A stretch of DNA of 38,741 nucleotides from Azoarcus sp. (lineage in GTDB: Bacteria > Pseudomonadota > Gammaproteobacteria > Burkholderiales > Rhodocyclaceae): assembly GCA_020725025.1 (NCBI GenBank), contig DYFV01000051.1, forward strand, positions 1 to 38,741, in the 5' to 3' direction. Of the stretch, positions 24,248 to 33,090 are shown piece by piece. Each line of letters opens with the position of its first letter. The first letter of the stretch is position 1. The notes beneath the pieces are model-generated. The model ran no database searches. It had not been told where the DNA came from and was given only the letters and a program-made list of their open reading frames with translations. The position numbers and the translations under genes were made by a program.

Positions 24248-25108
24248 TCAGAAATGCCACTCGGCCTGAAAGGTGGGTGTGCGGGTATTGACGCCGGGCT
24301 TGTCGTGGTTGCCGAACTTGTGCTGCCAATACTCATAGCCGACGCCGACCCAGAGGCTGTTCTTGGCCCCCCATGCCATCCTGCCCACGTCGACCATGAG
24401 TGAGGTCCGAACCAGCCTTTCCGACTTGGTCTTCGCATTGAAGTAATCGCGGCCCTTCGGGGTGACGTAGTTGGCGAACCCCTGGAATTTCATGGGCAGC
24501 GGTCCCAGCTCGAAAGGGATGCCCCACGCGGCGTTCACGATCAGGTAGGGATCGAAGCTGTGCTCGCTGTGGTTCTGCGGCAGACGGCAGGGCGGCAAGC
24601 CGCAGTGATTGCGCTCCACTGTGTAGAGGAGGCTCAGGTCGAAGAAGCCGGGCACGTCGAACTTCAGCGTCGGCCCCACAACGGCCATCCGCTTGCGCGG
24701 CGCGAACGCCGTGTTCTTCGTGCTCAGGTCGAAGCCGGCGGTGATTCCGACCTCCTTCACCGGTCCGAACGCGAACGAGCGGCCGAACACCTTGCCGAGG
24801 TGCAGCTGATGCCGGTAAATCAGATAGACGTCGGTCGCACCGGTCTCGCCCCCCTGCGCCGGATCCTTCCGGTCCGACAGCAGGACGTCCACGTTCAGGA
24901 AGTTCTGTCCCAGCTTGTAGCCGCTCGCATGGCCGAACTGGACGATGTGCTTCCTGATGTCCTCGCGGATATTGGGCTCGGTGAATCGGGTGCCATAGCG
25001 GTAACCGATGAACGTGTCGCTCCAGTCGGCCCCGTGCGAGACCACCGGCGATGCCAGAGCGAGCGCTCCGAGAACCCGTGCGACCCCGACGATTTGTGCT
25101 TTCTTCAT
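24248..25108 (-). CDS. Tsx-like outer-membrane channel protein
   Basis: A 286-residue predicted beta-barrel. A signal peptide (about residues 1-27, ending near SHGA) is followed by alternating amphipathic strands beginning ADWSDTFIGYRYG, and the chain ends in WHF with a terminal Phe as outer-membrane barrels do. It most resembles the nucleoside-channel Tsx-like / 'outer envelope protein' group often found beside catabolic genes; I infer this from overall pattern rather than a strict motif. Two Cys residues around position 165 (CGLPPC) could form a disulfide in a loop. It is the last gene of the eleven-gene catabolic block, 137 bases after mmsA. It probably lets the block's substrate through the outer membrane. 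Confidence 0.75.
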   Translation of the reverse strand: MKKAQIVGVARVLGALALASPVVSHGADWSDTFIGYRYGTRFTEPNIREDIRKHIVQFGHASGYKLGQNFLNVDVLLSDRKDPAQGGETGATDVYLIYRHQLHLGKVFGRSFAFGPVKEVGITAGFDLSTKNTAFAPRKRMAVVGPTLKFDVPGFFDLSLLYTVERNHCGLPPCRLPQNHSEHSFDPYLIVNAAWGIPFELGPLPMKFQGFANYVTPKGRDYFNAKTKSERLVRTSLMVDVGRMAWGAKNSLWVGVGYEYWQHKFGNHDKPGVNTRTPTFQAEWHF

Positions 25109-25245
25109 TTTGTCTTCTCCACCGCGATGCTTGATCGCTGTTTTTTGAACGAACGAATCCCTGGGCGGGTGCGAAGCCGCCCATTGCCAAACAAATGAAA
25201 ACCGGGAGGGCTGCGGCTACCGCGCAGCCCTCGATCGGAGTGGCC

Positions 25246-26751
25246 CTAGCTCATCGTCGGCATGACGAAATCGGCCCCCGTGCGGATGCCCGTGAGCCAG
25301 CGCGACGTGATGGTCTTGAGCCGGGTATAGAAGCGGATCCCTTCGGGTCCGTGCATGTGGTGGTCGCCGAACAGCGAGTTCTTCCAGCCGCCGAAGCTGT
25401 GGAAGGCCATCGGCACCGGAATCGGGACGTTGATCCCCACCATGCCCACCTGGATCTCGTGCGCGAACATGCGGGCCGCATCGCCGTCGCGGGTGAAGAT
25501 CGCGGTGCCGTTTCCGTACTCGTGGGCGTTGATGAGCTCGACCGCCTCCCGATAGCTATCGACCCGCACCACCCCCAGCACCGGCCCGAAGATCTCCTCC
25601 TTGTAGATGCGCATCTCGGGCGTCACACGGTCGAAGAGGCTGCCGCCGAGGTAGTAGCCGTTCGCGAGCTGCGGATCGTCGACGCGGACCTTGCGGCCGT
25701 CGACGACGAGCTGTGCGCCCTCCTCCACGCCGAGGTCCACATACGAGCTGACCTTGTCGCGGTGCGCCTGCGTCACCAGCGGCCCCATCTCGGCCGCGGG
25801 GTCCGTTCCGGCGCCGATCTTGAGCGTGCGCACGCGCGGCGCCAGCTTCTCGACCAGCGCGTCGGCGACCGCATCGCCGACGGCGACGGCGACGGAGATG
25901 GCCATGCAGCGCTCGCCCGCGGCCCCGAAAGCGGCGCCCATCAAGGCGTCGGCAGCCTTGTCGATGTCCGCATCGGGCATCACCAGCATGTGGTTCTTGG
26001 CCCCGCCCAGTGCCTGCACACGCTTGCCGTTTGCCGAGCCGGTGGCATAGATGTAGCGCGCGATCGGGGTCGAGCCGACGAAGCTGACGGCCTGGATGTC
26101 GGGATGATGAAGGATGGCGTCGACCGCCTCCTTGTCGCCGTTGACGAGGTTGAACACCCCCTTGGGCAGGCCCGCCTCGTTCAGGAGCGCAGCAAGAAAG
26201 AGCGGCGCCGACGGATCGCGCTCGGAGGGCTTCAGCACGAAGGTGTTGCCGCAGGCGAGCGCCACCGGAAACATCCACAGCGGCACCATCGCCGGGAAGT
26301 TGAACGGGGTGATGCCGGCCACGACGCCGAGCGGCTGGCGCAGGGAGTGCGAATCGATGTTGCTGCCGATGTTCTCGGTCACTTCGCCCTTGAGCAGGTG
26401 CGGCGCGCCGCAAGCGAACTCCACCACCTCGATGCCGCGCGTCACTTCGCCCAGCGCGTCGGAGTGCACCTTCCCGTGCTCGGCGGAGATGAGCGCGGCC
26501 AGGCGGTCGGCATTGGCCTCGAGCAGGCTCTTGAACTTGCTCAGGATGCGGGCGCGGCGCAACGGCGTGGTGGCAGCCCAGGCGGGAAAGGCCGCCCGTG
26601 CCGCCGCGACGGCGTCGGCGACTTCCGCGCTGCTCGCAAGCGGCACGCGCGCCGCGACCTTGCCGGTCGCCGGGTTATGGATTTCGCCGAAGCGCCCGCT
26701 TGCGCCCTCCCGTGCGCGTCCGTCGATGAAGTGGTTCAGTAAAGCCGTCAT
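25246..26751 (-). CDS. mmsA: CoA-acylating (methyl)malonate-semialdehyde dehydrogenase MmsA
   Basis: A 501-residue aldehyde dehydrogenase of the MmsA class, which converts malonate or methylmalonate semialdehyde with CoA and NAD to acetyl-CoA or propionyl-CoA plus CO2. Features are [20 protein letters not shown] near 147-166, catalytic Cys282 in GERCMAI, and GGAKNH (249-254) where ordinary aldehyde dehydrogenases have the general-base Glu. That change is the mark of the CoA-dependent class. In this setting, with a RutE-like malonic semialdehyde reductase a few genes away and no valine or inositol genes nearby, it probably disposes of a C3 semialdehyde made by the cluster. AGAGAGGG precedes the ATG. 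The 169-base gap upstream allows a separate promoter. Confidence 0.92.
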   Translation of the reverse strand: MTALLNHFIDGRAREGASGRFGEIHNPATGKVAARVPLASSAEVADAVAAARAAFPAWAATTPLRRARILSKFKSLLEANADRLAALISAEHGKVHSDALGEVTRGIEVVEFACGAPHLLKGEVTENIGSNIDSHSLRQPLGVVAGITPFNFPAMVPLWMFPVALACGNTFVLKPSERDPSAPLFLAALLNEAGLPKGVFNLVNGDKEAVDAILHHPDIQAVSFVGSTPIARYIYATGSANGKRVQALGGAKNHMLVMPDADIDKAADALMGAAFGAAGERCMAISVAVAVGDAVADALVEKLAPRVRTLKIGAGTDPAAEMGPLVTQAHRDKVSSYVDLGVEEGAQLVVDGRKVRVDDPQLANGYYLGGSLFDRVTPEMRIYKEEIFGPVLGVVRVDSYREAVELINAHEYGNGTAIFTRDGDAARMFAHEIQVGMVGINVPIPVPMAFHSFGGWKNSLFGDHHMHGPEGIRFYTRLKTITSRWLTGIRTGADFVMPTMS

Positions 26752-26831
26752 GATTGCCCTCTCTGGTTGGTGGATCTGCGTGCCTTCGGGACGGCACAGG
26801 TCCCGGGTGCTTCCTCGAAGCGCCCGTAAGC

Positions 26832-26850
26832 AACGACGGTTTGCGTCGTT
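26832..26850 (-). other. Hairpin between the NTF2-like gene and mmsA
   Basis: AACGACG (26832-26838) and CGTCGTT (26844-26850) form a perfect 7-bp stem with a 5-base loop, in the 169-base gap before mmsA. It could be a partial terminator or a processing site that sets mmsA and the porin apart from the upstream genes. No T-run follows on the minus strand. Confidence 0.3.
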
Positions 26851-26920
26851 TCGGATTGGTTGGATGAAGGGGCCCCGGTTATCGGAGCCGGATCGGGAAC
26901 CGCTCGTGCTCGGTTCGAGC

Positions 26921-27304
26921 CTATGGCGCAGGTATTCGCGTGGCGTGCCAAGCCACCATCTGCCAGTGGTCCTGTCGGCGAATCCAGACAGCGAGATAGC
27001 GGCAATCCAACATCGATGGCACGCCGTCGATCAGCACGTCGATCCGGATGTTTCCATCGATGAAGGCCGTGTCCTTGTAGAGCCGCGTGCGGCGACCACT
27101 GGCGGTCAGGCGCTGATACACCCACTTCCCGCTGGAGACGCCGCCCAGATAGGACTGCTTGTCATCCCATGTCCCGTCGGAATGGGTATAGACGAGCTGG
27201 TCGTCCAGGATCCGCGCGAGCGATGCCACGTCCGCGCGAACCATCGCGTCGTAACGCAGGCGGTCGAGCGCATCGATCTCGTACCGGACAAGTTCGTTTT
27301 CCAT
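26921..27304 (-). CDS. NTF2/SnoaL-like protein (DUF4440-type)
   Basis: A 127-residue cone-fold protein. The layout is typical: [20 protein letters not shown] (about 13-32) followed by [20 protein letters not shown] (about 37-56) and a C-terminal [16 protein letters not shown] (about 107-122). Such domains serve as isomerases, dehydratases, cyclases or small subunits. The active-site use cannot be read here. It lies 15 bases after the YciI-like gene and probably works with it on an intermediate of the catabolic block. TGGAG precedes the ATG. Confidence 0.75.
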   Translation of the reverse strand: MENELVRYEIDALDRLRYDAMVRADVASLARILDDQLVYTHSDGTWDDKQSYLGGVSSGKWVYQRLTASGRRTRLYKDTAFIDGNIRIDVLIDGVPSMLDCRYLAVWIRRQDHWQMVAWHATRIPAP

Positions 27305-27319
27305 CGTGGGCTCCAGGAC

Positions 27320-27718
27320 TCAGACGATTTCCCGCCGGCCGTCCGAGAAGCTGACGCGAACCGTCACGGTGCCCTCGTTGAGCAGCCACGGCCGCACGAC
27401 GAAGCTGCGTGCCCCGCTGCTGTGCATCGGATCCCGAGCGGCGATTCCGTGTGCTTCCTCGAGGTCGGCGGCGCGGATGATGACGAGCCCCTCGCCGGTC
27501 CATTGCTCGCCGTCCTCGGAGAACAGGGGCCCCGCCGCGAACATGATCCCTTGCCGCTCGAGCTCCACCTGGTAGGCCAGATGCTCCTCGACATGCCGCA
27601 GGATCGTGTCCATCGGCGCCGCGGGGTGGGTGGTGACGACGAACAAGGGCTTGGCGAGAAACCCCTTGGCACGGCAGAGCTCCACGATCTCGCCCGCCTT
27701 GACGCTTTCCATCGACAT
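27320..27718 (-). CDS. YciI-like protein (ferredoxin-like fold)
   Basis: A 132-residue protein whose central part, LRHVEEHLAYQVELERQGIMF followed by AAGPL (about 40-66), is the signature of YciI-related domains, and ARDPMHSSGARSF (about 95-107) fits the same fold. Known relatives include muconolactone-isomerase-like and chloromuconolactone dehalogenase-like enzymes, so a lactone or enol isomerase role is plausible but unproven. It has a very strong ribosome-binding site (AAAGGAGGAAAT). It lies between the TRAP transporter genes and the NTF2-like gene in the block. Confidence 0.75.
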   Translation of the reverse strand: MSMESVKAGEIVELCRAKGFLAKPLFVVTTHPAAPMDTILRHVEEHLAYQVELERQGIMFAAGPLFSEDGEQWTGEGLVIIRAADLEEAHGIAARDPMHSSGARSFVVRPWLLNEGTVTVRVSFSDGRREIV

Positions 27719-27776
27719 GATGATTTCCTCCTTTGGTACAAAACCGGCATCGGCCGGACAGAGTTACCCCGGCCGC

Positions 27777-29087
27777 CTACCTGACCAGGGCGGTGCTGAG
27801 GACCGGGAATGCAACGAGAATCCCCAGCGCGACCAGCATGCACAGCACGAACGGCACGACGCCGGCGAAGATTTCCCGGATCCCGATCGCCCGATCGTCG
27901 AGCGAGGCCTTGACCGTATAGACGGAGATGCCGAACGGCGGCGTGATCAGCCCGATCTCGACGGCGACGATGGTCACGACGCCGAACCAGATCAGGTCCA
28001 TGCCGAAGGACTCGGCGATCGGCACCACGATCGGCACGAGGATCAGCAGGATCGACACGGAATCCAGGATGCAACCGAGGACCAGCACGACCAGGAGATA
28101 GACCAGGAGGAAGGCGTAGCCCCCGAGCCCCAGGCCGGTGATGAACTCGCCGATCGCGGCCGGCAGTCCGGTCATCGACAGCATGCGGCTGTAGAGGCTC
28201 GCCGCCATGATCAGGAACAGCACTGCGACCGAGACATGCCCGGTTTCGACCAGCACACGCCACATCTTCGCCGGCGTCAGGCGTCGCCGGACCAGCGCGA
28301 GAACCAGGGCCCCCAGGGCGCCGACCGCCCCCGCCTCGATCGGGGTGAAGAGCCCGCCGTACAGGCCGCCGAGCACGAGCACGATCAAGGACAGGATGGG
28401 CAGCGCCTTCTTCGCGGCGGAGCCGACGGTCTCCTTGCACACCGGCGTCTCGTCCACGTCGGTCGTGCCGACGAAGCTCGGCCACGCCCTCGCCATCCAG
28501 AAGATCAGTCCGCAATAGAGCAGGGCCAGCAACAGGCCGGGGATCACTCCGGCAATGAAGAGGCTGCCGATCGAGGTTTCGGCCAGGATCCCGTAGATGA
28601 TCATCAGGAGGCTGGGCGGAATGAGCATGCCCAGCACCGAGCTGGCCGCGACGACGCCGACCGAGAACTTGGCGGTATGCCCGTGGCGCACCATCTCGGG
28701 CACGGCGATCTTGGTGAACACCGCGGCGGAGGCGATGCTCACACCGGTGATCGCCGCAAAGGCCGCGTTCGAGGCGACGGTGGCCATGCCCAGCCCCCCG
28801 CGAAGCCTGCGCAGCAGCCAGCCCGCGACGTCGAAGGTATCTCGCCCGACGCCGCACACCGAGACCAGCATTCCCATCAGCACGAACAGCGGAACCACCC
28901 CGTAGAGGTAGTCGCTGATCGAGTCGTTCACCGCCGCCGCCACCATGCGGCTCGCGAGCTCCGCATCGCGCAACAGGAAGAGGCTCCCGAACGAGATCAC
29001 GATGAGGGCGATGCCCACGTGCATGCCGAGATAGATCAGGACCAGCATCAGGGCGACGGACAGCACTGCGATTTCGATACCCGACAT
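27777..29087 (-). CDS. dctM: TRAP transporter large permease subunit (DctM)
   Basis: A 436-residue membrane protein with about 12 hydrophobic helices. DctM-typical stretches include LFVLMGMLVSV (near residue 70), the SNAAFAAITGVSIASAAVF region (about 100-118) and IPPSLLMIIYGILAETS (about 148-164). It carries the ion-coupled transport activity. The ATG at 29087 follows the dctQ stop by five bases, with CGGAG inside the dctQ end, so the two are coupled. The open frame extends far upstream inside dctQ but that part is a shadow. Confidence 0.94.
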   Translation of the reverse strand: MSGIEIAVLSVALMLVLIYLGMHVGIALIVISFGSLFLLRDAELASRMVAAAVNDSISDYLYGVVPLFVLMGMLVSVCGVGRDTFDVAGWLLRRLRGGLGMATVASNAAFAAITGVSIASAAVFTKIAVPEMVRHGHTAKFSVGVVAASSVLGMLIPPSLLMIIYGILAETSIGSLFIAGVIPGLLLALLYCGLIFWMARAWPSFVGTTDVDETPVCKETVGSAAKKALPILSLIVLVLGGLYGGLFTPIEAGAVGALGALVLALVRRRLTPAKMWRVLVETGHVSVAVLFLIMAASLYSRMLSMTGLPAAIGEFITGLGLGGYAFLLVYLLVVLVLGCILDSVSILLILVPIVVPIAESFGMDLIWFGVVTIVAVEIGLITPPFGISVYTVKASLDDRAIGIREIFAGVVPFVLCMLVALGILVAFPVLSTALVR

Positions 29088-29092
29088 GGCCG

Positions 29093-29677
29093 TTACTCCG
29101 AATGGAGCGCACCGCGGAGCGCCGCACGGGCGTCCTGGTACGCGTGAATCAGGTACTGCGCCGCGGTGATCGCGCCACCGATGAGGACGATCAGCCGGAC
29201 CGGCCATGTCGGGACCGTGAACAGGCCCTCGACCCCGATGTACAGCCCCTCGCGCCAGGCGCTGACCAGCAGCGGTGCGGTGGCGACCACGATGACCAGG
29301 CAGGCGAACAGGCCGGCCGCGTTGAATGCCGCGCTCAGCAGATGGCCGGCTCGCGGACGGCGCAGCAGCAGCGCATCGAGGAACAGGTCGGCGCGGGTCA
29401 TGCGCCGATGGCGCAGGGTGCTCGCCAGTTGCAGATAGACGATCGCGACGATCGCCAGCGACACCAGCTCGGCGACGCCGTAGATGGGCTGATCGAAGAA
29501 CGACCGCCCCACCACGTCGCTGCACACGAGCAGCATCATCGCGAAGATCAGCAACGAACCGAGCCCGTTGAGGCCGTCGATCAGCTGCCCGAAGGGCGAG
29601 TCACCACCGCGCTCCGCGACGGTGCCCCGGTCCGGTTCCGCGCAGGCGCGCAGGCTCGGTTTTGGAATCGATACCAT
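29093..29677 (-). CDS. dctQ: TRAP transporter small permease subunit (DctQ)
   Basis: A 194-residue protein with four membrane helices (about 38-58, 66-86, 112-132 and 150-172). It has the DctQ-typical DVVGRSFFDQPIYGVAELVS and RRMTRADLF stretches. It joins DctM in the inner membrane. The N-terminal 30 residues are longer than usual and hydrophilic. GAGGAG precedes the ATG. It lies 30 bases after dctP. Confidence 0.92.
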   Translation of the reverse strand: MVSIPKPSLRACAEPDRGTVAERGGDSPFGQLIDGLNGLGSLLIFAMMLLVCSDVVGRSFFDQPIYGVAELVSLAIVAIVYLQLASTLRHRRMTRADLFLDALLLRRPRAGHLLSAAFNAAGLFACLVIVVATAPLLVSAWREGLYIGVEGLFTVPTWPVRLIVLIGGAITAAQYLIHAYQDARAALRGALHSE

Positions 29678-29707
29678 GGTCGATGCTCCTCGTCCGGCCG
29701 TCGGGAA

Positions 29708-30811
29708 TCACAGCTCCTTGTCCCAGTCGCGCAGCGGCTGGGCGCCACGCTCGCGCATCGCCGCCATGTAGGCGGCCAGCACCTCGCGCGCCGGAAGCCC
29801 CTTCGCCTCGTTGGCCGCGACCCACTCTCCGGCGATGTTGGGCATTTTGTTGACCCACTCCAGGCGCTCCTCGCGCGACCACTCGATGGTGTGCACGGGC
29901 GGCTGCTGCTTCCCACCCTCGTTCGCCATCCAGACCATTGCATCGCGGTAGGTGGTCATCACCTCCTCCCCCATCTTGCGCGAGTACTCCCGGCCGACCT
30001 CCTTCATGATCGAGCGGATCTCGGGGGGCAGCTTCTCCCAGGTGTCCTTGTTGATGGCGAGCGCGCCGAAGTAGGTGGCGCCGAGATTGACCTTCGCCAC
30101 GTAGGGAGCGACCTCGAGCAGCTTGATGCTCATGACGCCGGAGGTGAGGGACAGCGCCGCCTCTGACAATCCCGTCTGCATGTCGGTGTAATAGGTGGTC
30201 ATTGCGCCGTCGACCGCCACCGCACCGGTTCCGCGCATCCAGGACGCGAGCACGCCCGGCGCGGAGACCTTGCGCCCGTTCAGATCGGCGACCGAACGGA
30301 CGGGAAAGGTCGCGAACAGGTGATACGGATCGCCGCTGTTGGCGCCCAGGAAGACCAGGTTGTTGCGCTCCCATTCGTCCCGCAGCGCCGGCATCGTCTC
30401 GTTGAGCTCGTTGAAGACGTCCATCATCAGCAACGGATCGTCGGTGACGGCGGGCGCATAGATGGTGACCTGGCTCAACGGCTGCTTCGCGCCCTCGAGA
30501 TTGCTGAACACCCAGCCGATGTCGACGATGCCTTCGGCCACGGAGCTCAAGGTCGCGTTGGCCTTGTAGAGCTGCCCGCCGTACGCCTCCTGCCATTCGA
30601 TCGTGTACCCCTTGTCCAGGGCGGCGACGCGCCGATTGACCTCGGGAATGAAATGGGTGGAAATGACACCCACCCACGGCAGGGTCGCGGGGTGGCTCGC
30701 ACCGGCCGTCAGGCGGAACGTCCGGCCTTCTTCACGAGCCTCTTCGGTGGCCGGCTGGCAGGCCGAAACCAGGACGGCCGCGCAGGCAGCCAGGGTGAAT
30801 CTGTTCAGCAT
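29708..30811 (-). CDS. dctP: TRAP transporter solute-binding lipoprotein (DctP family)
   Basis: A 367-residue DctP-family binding protein. The N-terminus MLNRFTLAACAAVLVSACQP has a lipobox with Cys18 as the lipidated residue, so the protein is membrane-tethered rather than free in the periplasm, less usual for DctP proteins. The mature part shows EWQEAYGGQLYKANATLSSV (near 70-90) and KVSAPGVLASWMRGTGA (near 185-201), the region that normally holds the Arg contacting a substrate carboxylate. The substrate is therefore likely an organic acid. AGGAGAC precedes the ATG at 30811; an earlier in-frame start would displace the signal peptide. Confidence 0.92.
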   Translation of the reverse strand: MLNRFTLAACAAVLVSACQPATEEAREEGRTFRLTAGASHPATLPWVGVISTHFIPEVNRRVAALDKGYTIEWQEAYGGQLYKANATLSSVAEGIVDIGWVFSNLEGAKQPLSQVTIYAPAVTDDPLLMMDVFNELNETMPALRDEWERNNLVFLGANSGDPYHLFATFPVRSVADLNGRKVSAPGVLASWMRGTGAVAVDGAMTTYYTDMQTGLSEAALSLTSGVMSIKLLEVAPYVAKVNLGATYFGALAINKDTWEKLPPEIRSIMKEVGREYSRKMGEEVMTTYRDAMVWMANEGGKQQPPVHTIEWSREERLEWVNKMPNIAGEWVAANEAKGLPAREVLAAYMAAMRERGAQPLRDWDKEL

Positions 30812-30911
30812 CTTCGTCTCCTGCTCTTTGGTTGGACGCGTGTGTTCCCCCGTCGCGGCAGGGGCCGCAACGTCGAGCACGTCTGATTTGGTGATTCCGC
30901 CGAATGCGATC

Positions 30912-30927
30912 AGGGGCGGCGGCCCCT
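30912..30927 (-). terminator. Hairpin after the RutE-like gene
   Basis: AGGGGC (30912-30917) and GCCCCT (30922-30927) form a 6-bp stem with a 4-base loop, five bases past the stop at 30933. It may partly separate the enzyme genes from the TRAP and lower genes. There is no T-run. The rest of the gap to dctP (30812) is unremarkable apart from the dctP ribosome-binding site. Confidence 0.35.
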
Positions 30928-30932
30928 TGGCC

Positions 30933-31568
30933 TCAAACCATTTCGCATGCCTCGGCGAAGCTCAGGCGCGGGCCGCGCGGAAAGAGCTTGCTCGGGTCGC
31001 CGTAGCCGAGGTTGCAGAGAAAGTTCGACTTGACGTGGCTGACCGGACCGGCCTCCTGCTGGATCTCGCCGCCGTCCGGTTCCGTCGTGAAGAACTCGCG
31101 GTCCACGATGGCGTGGTCGAAACCCGACATCGGCCCGCAGTCGAGACCGAGGGCGCGCGCCGCGATCATGAAATAGGCGCCCTGCAGCGAGCTGTTGCGC
31201 ATTGCCGTCTGTTCGATCAGCTCGGGGTTTCCGGCGAACCAGTCCCTTACTGCCGGGTTGTGGGGAAACAGTCGGGGCAGCTTCTCGTAGAACCTTGCGT
31301 CATAGCCGATGATCGCCGTGACCGGCGCGGCCAGGGTCTTCTCCACGTTGCCGGGCTTGAGCGCCGGCAGCAGGCGCTGCTTGGCTTCCGGCGTGCGGAC
31401 GAAGACGATTCGCGCAGGCAGGCTGTTCGCGCTGGTGGGCCCCCACTTCATCAGCTCGTAGAGCTCGCGCAGGAGCGCGTCATCGACGGGTTTGTCCAGC
31501 CAGGCGTTGTGGCTGCGTGCTTCGCGGAACAGCTGGTCGAGGCTGCTGGCGCTCAGTCGGGTGTTCAT
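30933..31568 (-). CDS. RutE-like nitroreductase-fold reductase (probable malonic semialdehyde reductase)
   Basis: A 211-residue FMN-dependent nitroreductase-fold protein. It closely resembles E. coli RutE, as I recall it, along most of its length: [20 protein letters not shown] (about 38-57), [49 protein letters not shown] and the C-terminal [13 protein letters not shown]. RutE reduces malonic semialdehyde to 3-hydroxypropanoate. A segment near residue 170 ([19 protein letters not shown]) is longer than in RutE and may alter the active-site edge. No other rut gene is present, so pyrimidine breakdown is unlikely. With MmsA in the same block it points to a malonic-semialdehyde-like intermediate. 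AGGAGGAAT precedes the ATG. Confidence 0.85.
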   Translation of the reverse strand: MNTRLSASSLDQLFREARSHNAWLDKPVDDALLRELYELMKWGPTSANSLPARIVFVRTPEAKQRLLPALKPGNVEKTLAAPVTAIIGYDARFYEKLPRLFPHNPAVRDWFAGNPELIEQTAMRNSSLQGAYFMIAARALGLDCGPMSGFDHAIVDREFFTTEPDGGEIQQEAGPVSHVKSNFLCNLGYGDPSKLFPRGPRLSFAEACEMV

Positions 31569-31642
31569 GGGATTCCTCCTGTTGGGTCGTGAATCCGCCC
31601 TCCCCGTCTTTCGCGGGGATGGGCCGGGGCTTGTGGCCAGGG

Positions 31643-32581
31643 TCAGCACGCGCCACCGAGAAAGCGCTCCACGGTCATGGGCGGCCCCCACTGGTAGAGG
31701 CTGTCGTCGCTCGCCGGGGTGTAACCGAGGGGCGAATCGCGCTTGTACAGGTCGCCGTCGGTGAAGTGCTCGACGATGTTTCCGGACGGATCCCGCCAGT
31801 AGTCGAAGATCTGACTGCCCAGGATGTGCCGCCCGACGCCCCACATCGGCGCCCACCCGCGCGATGCCATCCACGCATGCCCGTGAAACTGCGCGTCGAG
31901 ATCCTGGACCTCGAACGAGGCGTGATGAACGTGATCCTCGGGCGCCTGGAACAGGGCGACCGTGTGGTGATCGGTCCACGCTTCGCCGCGATCGAGCCGC
32001 AGAAATGCTGCGACCGGCGGCGACGCTTGCTCCTCGACCACGAAATCCGACGGGAGCAGCCCCAGCACCTCCGTGTACCAGCGCAGACAGCGTGGGAGAT
32101 CCGTGACCCCCAGCGCCACGTGGCCCAGGCGCAGCACTTGGGCCGGCGCCCGCGGTGCGCGCTGGACGTCGCCGAAACGACGCTTCATATCCGCCGTGTT
32201 CAGGGTAAGGGCGGGACGCATCGGCAGTGTTTCGACCGGCTCGATTCCGTGGACCAATTCGACTCGGCGTCCGGCCGGATCGGTCAGCACGACGCAGTTT
32301 CCGCCTCCCGGTGCGGCGAGCGGCGCGATCTCCGAGGCCCCCGGCAGGAACTGCGCAGCCAGCAGGTCCTCGGCGCTTTCGAGCGCGAAGGCGATCGCGC
32401 CGAAGGAAGGCGTGTCCGCGCGTTCCGCGACATAGACGTACGGAGCCGGCCCCGTCCCGCGCATGTACAGCCGCTCATCCGTCCAGTGGGCCACCACCAG
32501 CCCGAAATCGGTCAGGAATCGCTCGACGGCATCCAGATCACGATGCCGATACACCACATGATTGATGTCCTTGATTCTCAT
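31643..32581 (-). CDS. Two-domain VOC enzyme, extradiol (type I) dioxygenase-like
   Basis: A 312-residue protein with two vicinal-oxygen-chelate modules (about 1-120 and 150-300), the layout of catechol 2,3-dioxygenase and BphC-type extradiol enzymes. The metal triad is visible in the second module: His154 (LGHVALGV), His219 or His220 (HVHHASFEV) and Glu271 ([10 protein letters not shown]), with Tyr261 just upstream. An Fe(II)-dependent ring cleavage of a catechol-like substrate is the best guess. However, the first module is divergent and VOC enzymes also include isomerases. The ATG at 32581 begins a standard VOC N-terminus ([14 protein letters not shown]) with GAGGAGAC upstream. It lies between the cupin and RutE-like genes. 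Confidence 0.85.
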   Translation of the reverse strand: MRIKDINHVVYRHRDLDAVERFLTDFGLVVAHWTDERLYMRGTGPAPYVYVAERADTPSFGAIAFALESAEDLLAAQFLPGASEIAPLAAPGGGNCVVLTDPAGRRVELVHGIEPVETLPMRPALTLNTADMKRRFGDVQRAPRAPAQVLRLGHVALGVTDLPRCLRWYTEVLGLLPSDFVVEEQASPPVAAFLRLDRGEAWTDHHTVALFQAPEDHVHHASFEVQDLDAQFHGHAWMASRGWAPMWGVGRHILGSQIFDYWRDPSGNIVEHFTDGDLYKRDSPLGYTPASDDSLYQWGPPMTVERFLGGAC

Positions 32582-32659
32582 CACGACACTGTCTCCTCGA
32601 TATTCTTCTTGCCCGCCGGGGCGCCGCATCGGCCGCGGCGGCGGCCCGATTCCCGACGG

Positions 32660-33046
32660 TCAGGCGGCGCCGTCGCGTACGTGATCGAGCCAGGTGATCG
32701 CTTCGTCCGAGGCGGCGTGCTGGAAGGCGATATGGCACATGAAGCTGTCTTCGGTCGCGCCATGCCAGTGCTCCTCCCCGGGGGCGATGGTGACCACGTC
32801 CCCGGCCCGGATCTCCCTGACGGGGCCGCCGCGCTCCTGGACATACCCCACGCCCGCCACCACCAGCAGCAGTTGCCCGCCGGCGTGCGCGTGCCACGCC
32901 GTCCGTCCCCCCGGGGCGAAATTGACGCGGTAAGCGTGGAGGTCGACGTTCGGATTCGTGGCCAACTCTTCGAGCCACACCGCGCCGGAGAAGCGGTCCG
33001 CCGGCCCCCGGAACGTGTTCAGCGCGTCTGCGCTATTGATTTCCAT
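32660..33046 (-). CDS. Small cupin related to hydroxynitrile-lyase-like cupins
   Basis: A 128-residue single-domain cupin. The metal site is complete: His52, His54 and Gln58 in WHAHAGGQLL, and His93 in EEHWHGA. This is the His-His-Gln-His pattern, offset by one residue, of the manganese cupin hydroxynitrile lyase from Granulicella (from memory). The same scaffold, with TAWHAHxxGQ and an EEHWHG motif, is widespread in catabolic clusters, where its reaction is mostly unknown. The ATG at 33046 is chosen because AAGGAA lies eight bases upstream; the ATG at 33061 lies in front of that site. It follows the FAH gene by 44 bases. Confidence 0.85.
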   Translation of the reverse strand: MEINSADALNTFRGPADRFSGAVWLEELATNPNVDLHAYRVNFAPGGRTAWHAHAGGQLLLVVAGVGYVQERGGPVREIRAGDVVTIAPGEEHWHGATEDSFMCHIAFQHAASDEAITWLDHVRDGAA

Positions 33047-33090
33047 GTCTTTTCCTTCCATCCGATTGGCGGTGCCGCGTCAGCTCTCGG

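Noticed and set aside
30933..31568. Reading the RutE-like gene as evidence for pyrimidine (Rut) catabolism
   Set aside because: No RutA, B, C, D, F or G-like gene is present; the neighbours are TRAP, VOC, FAH and cupin genes.
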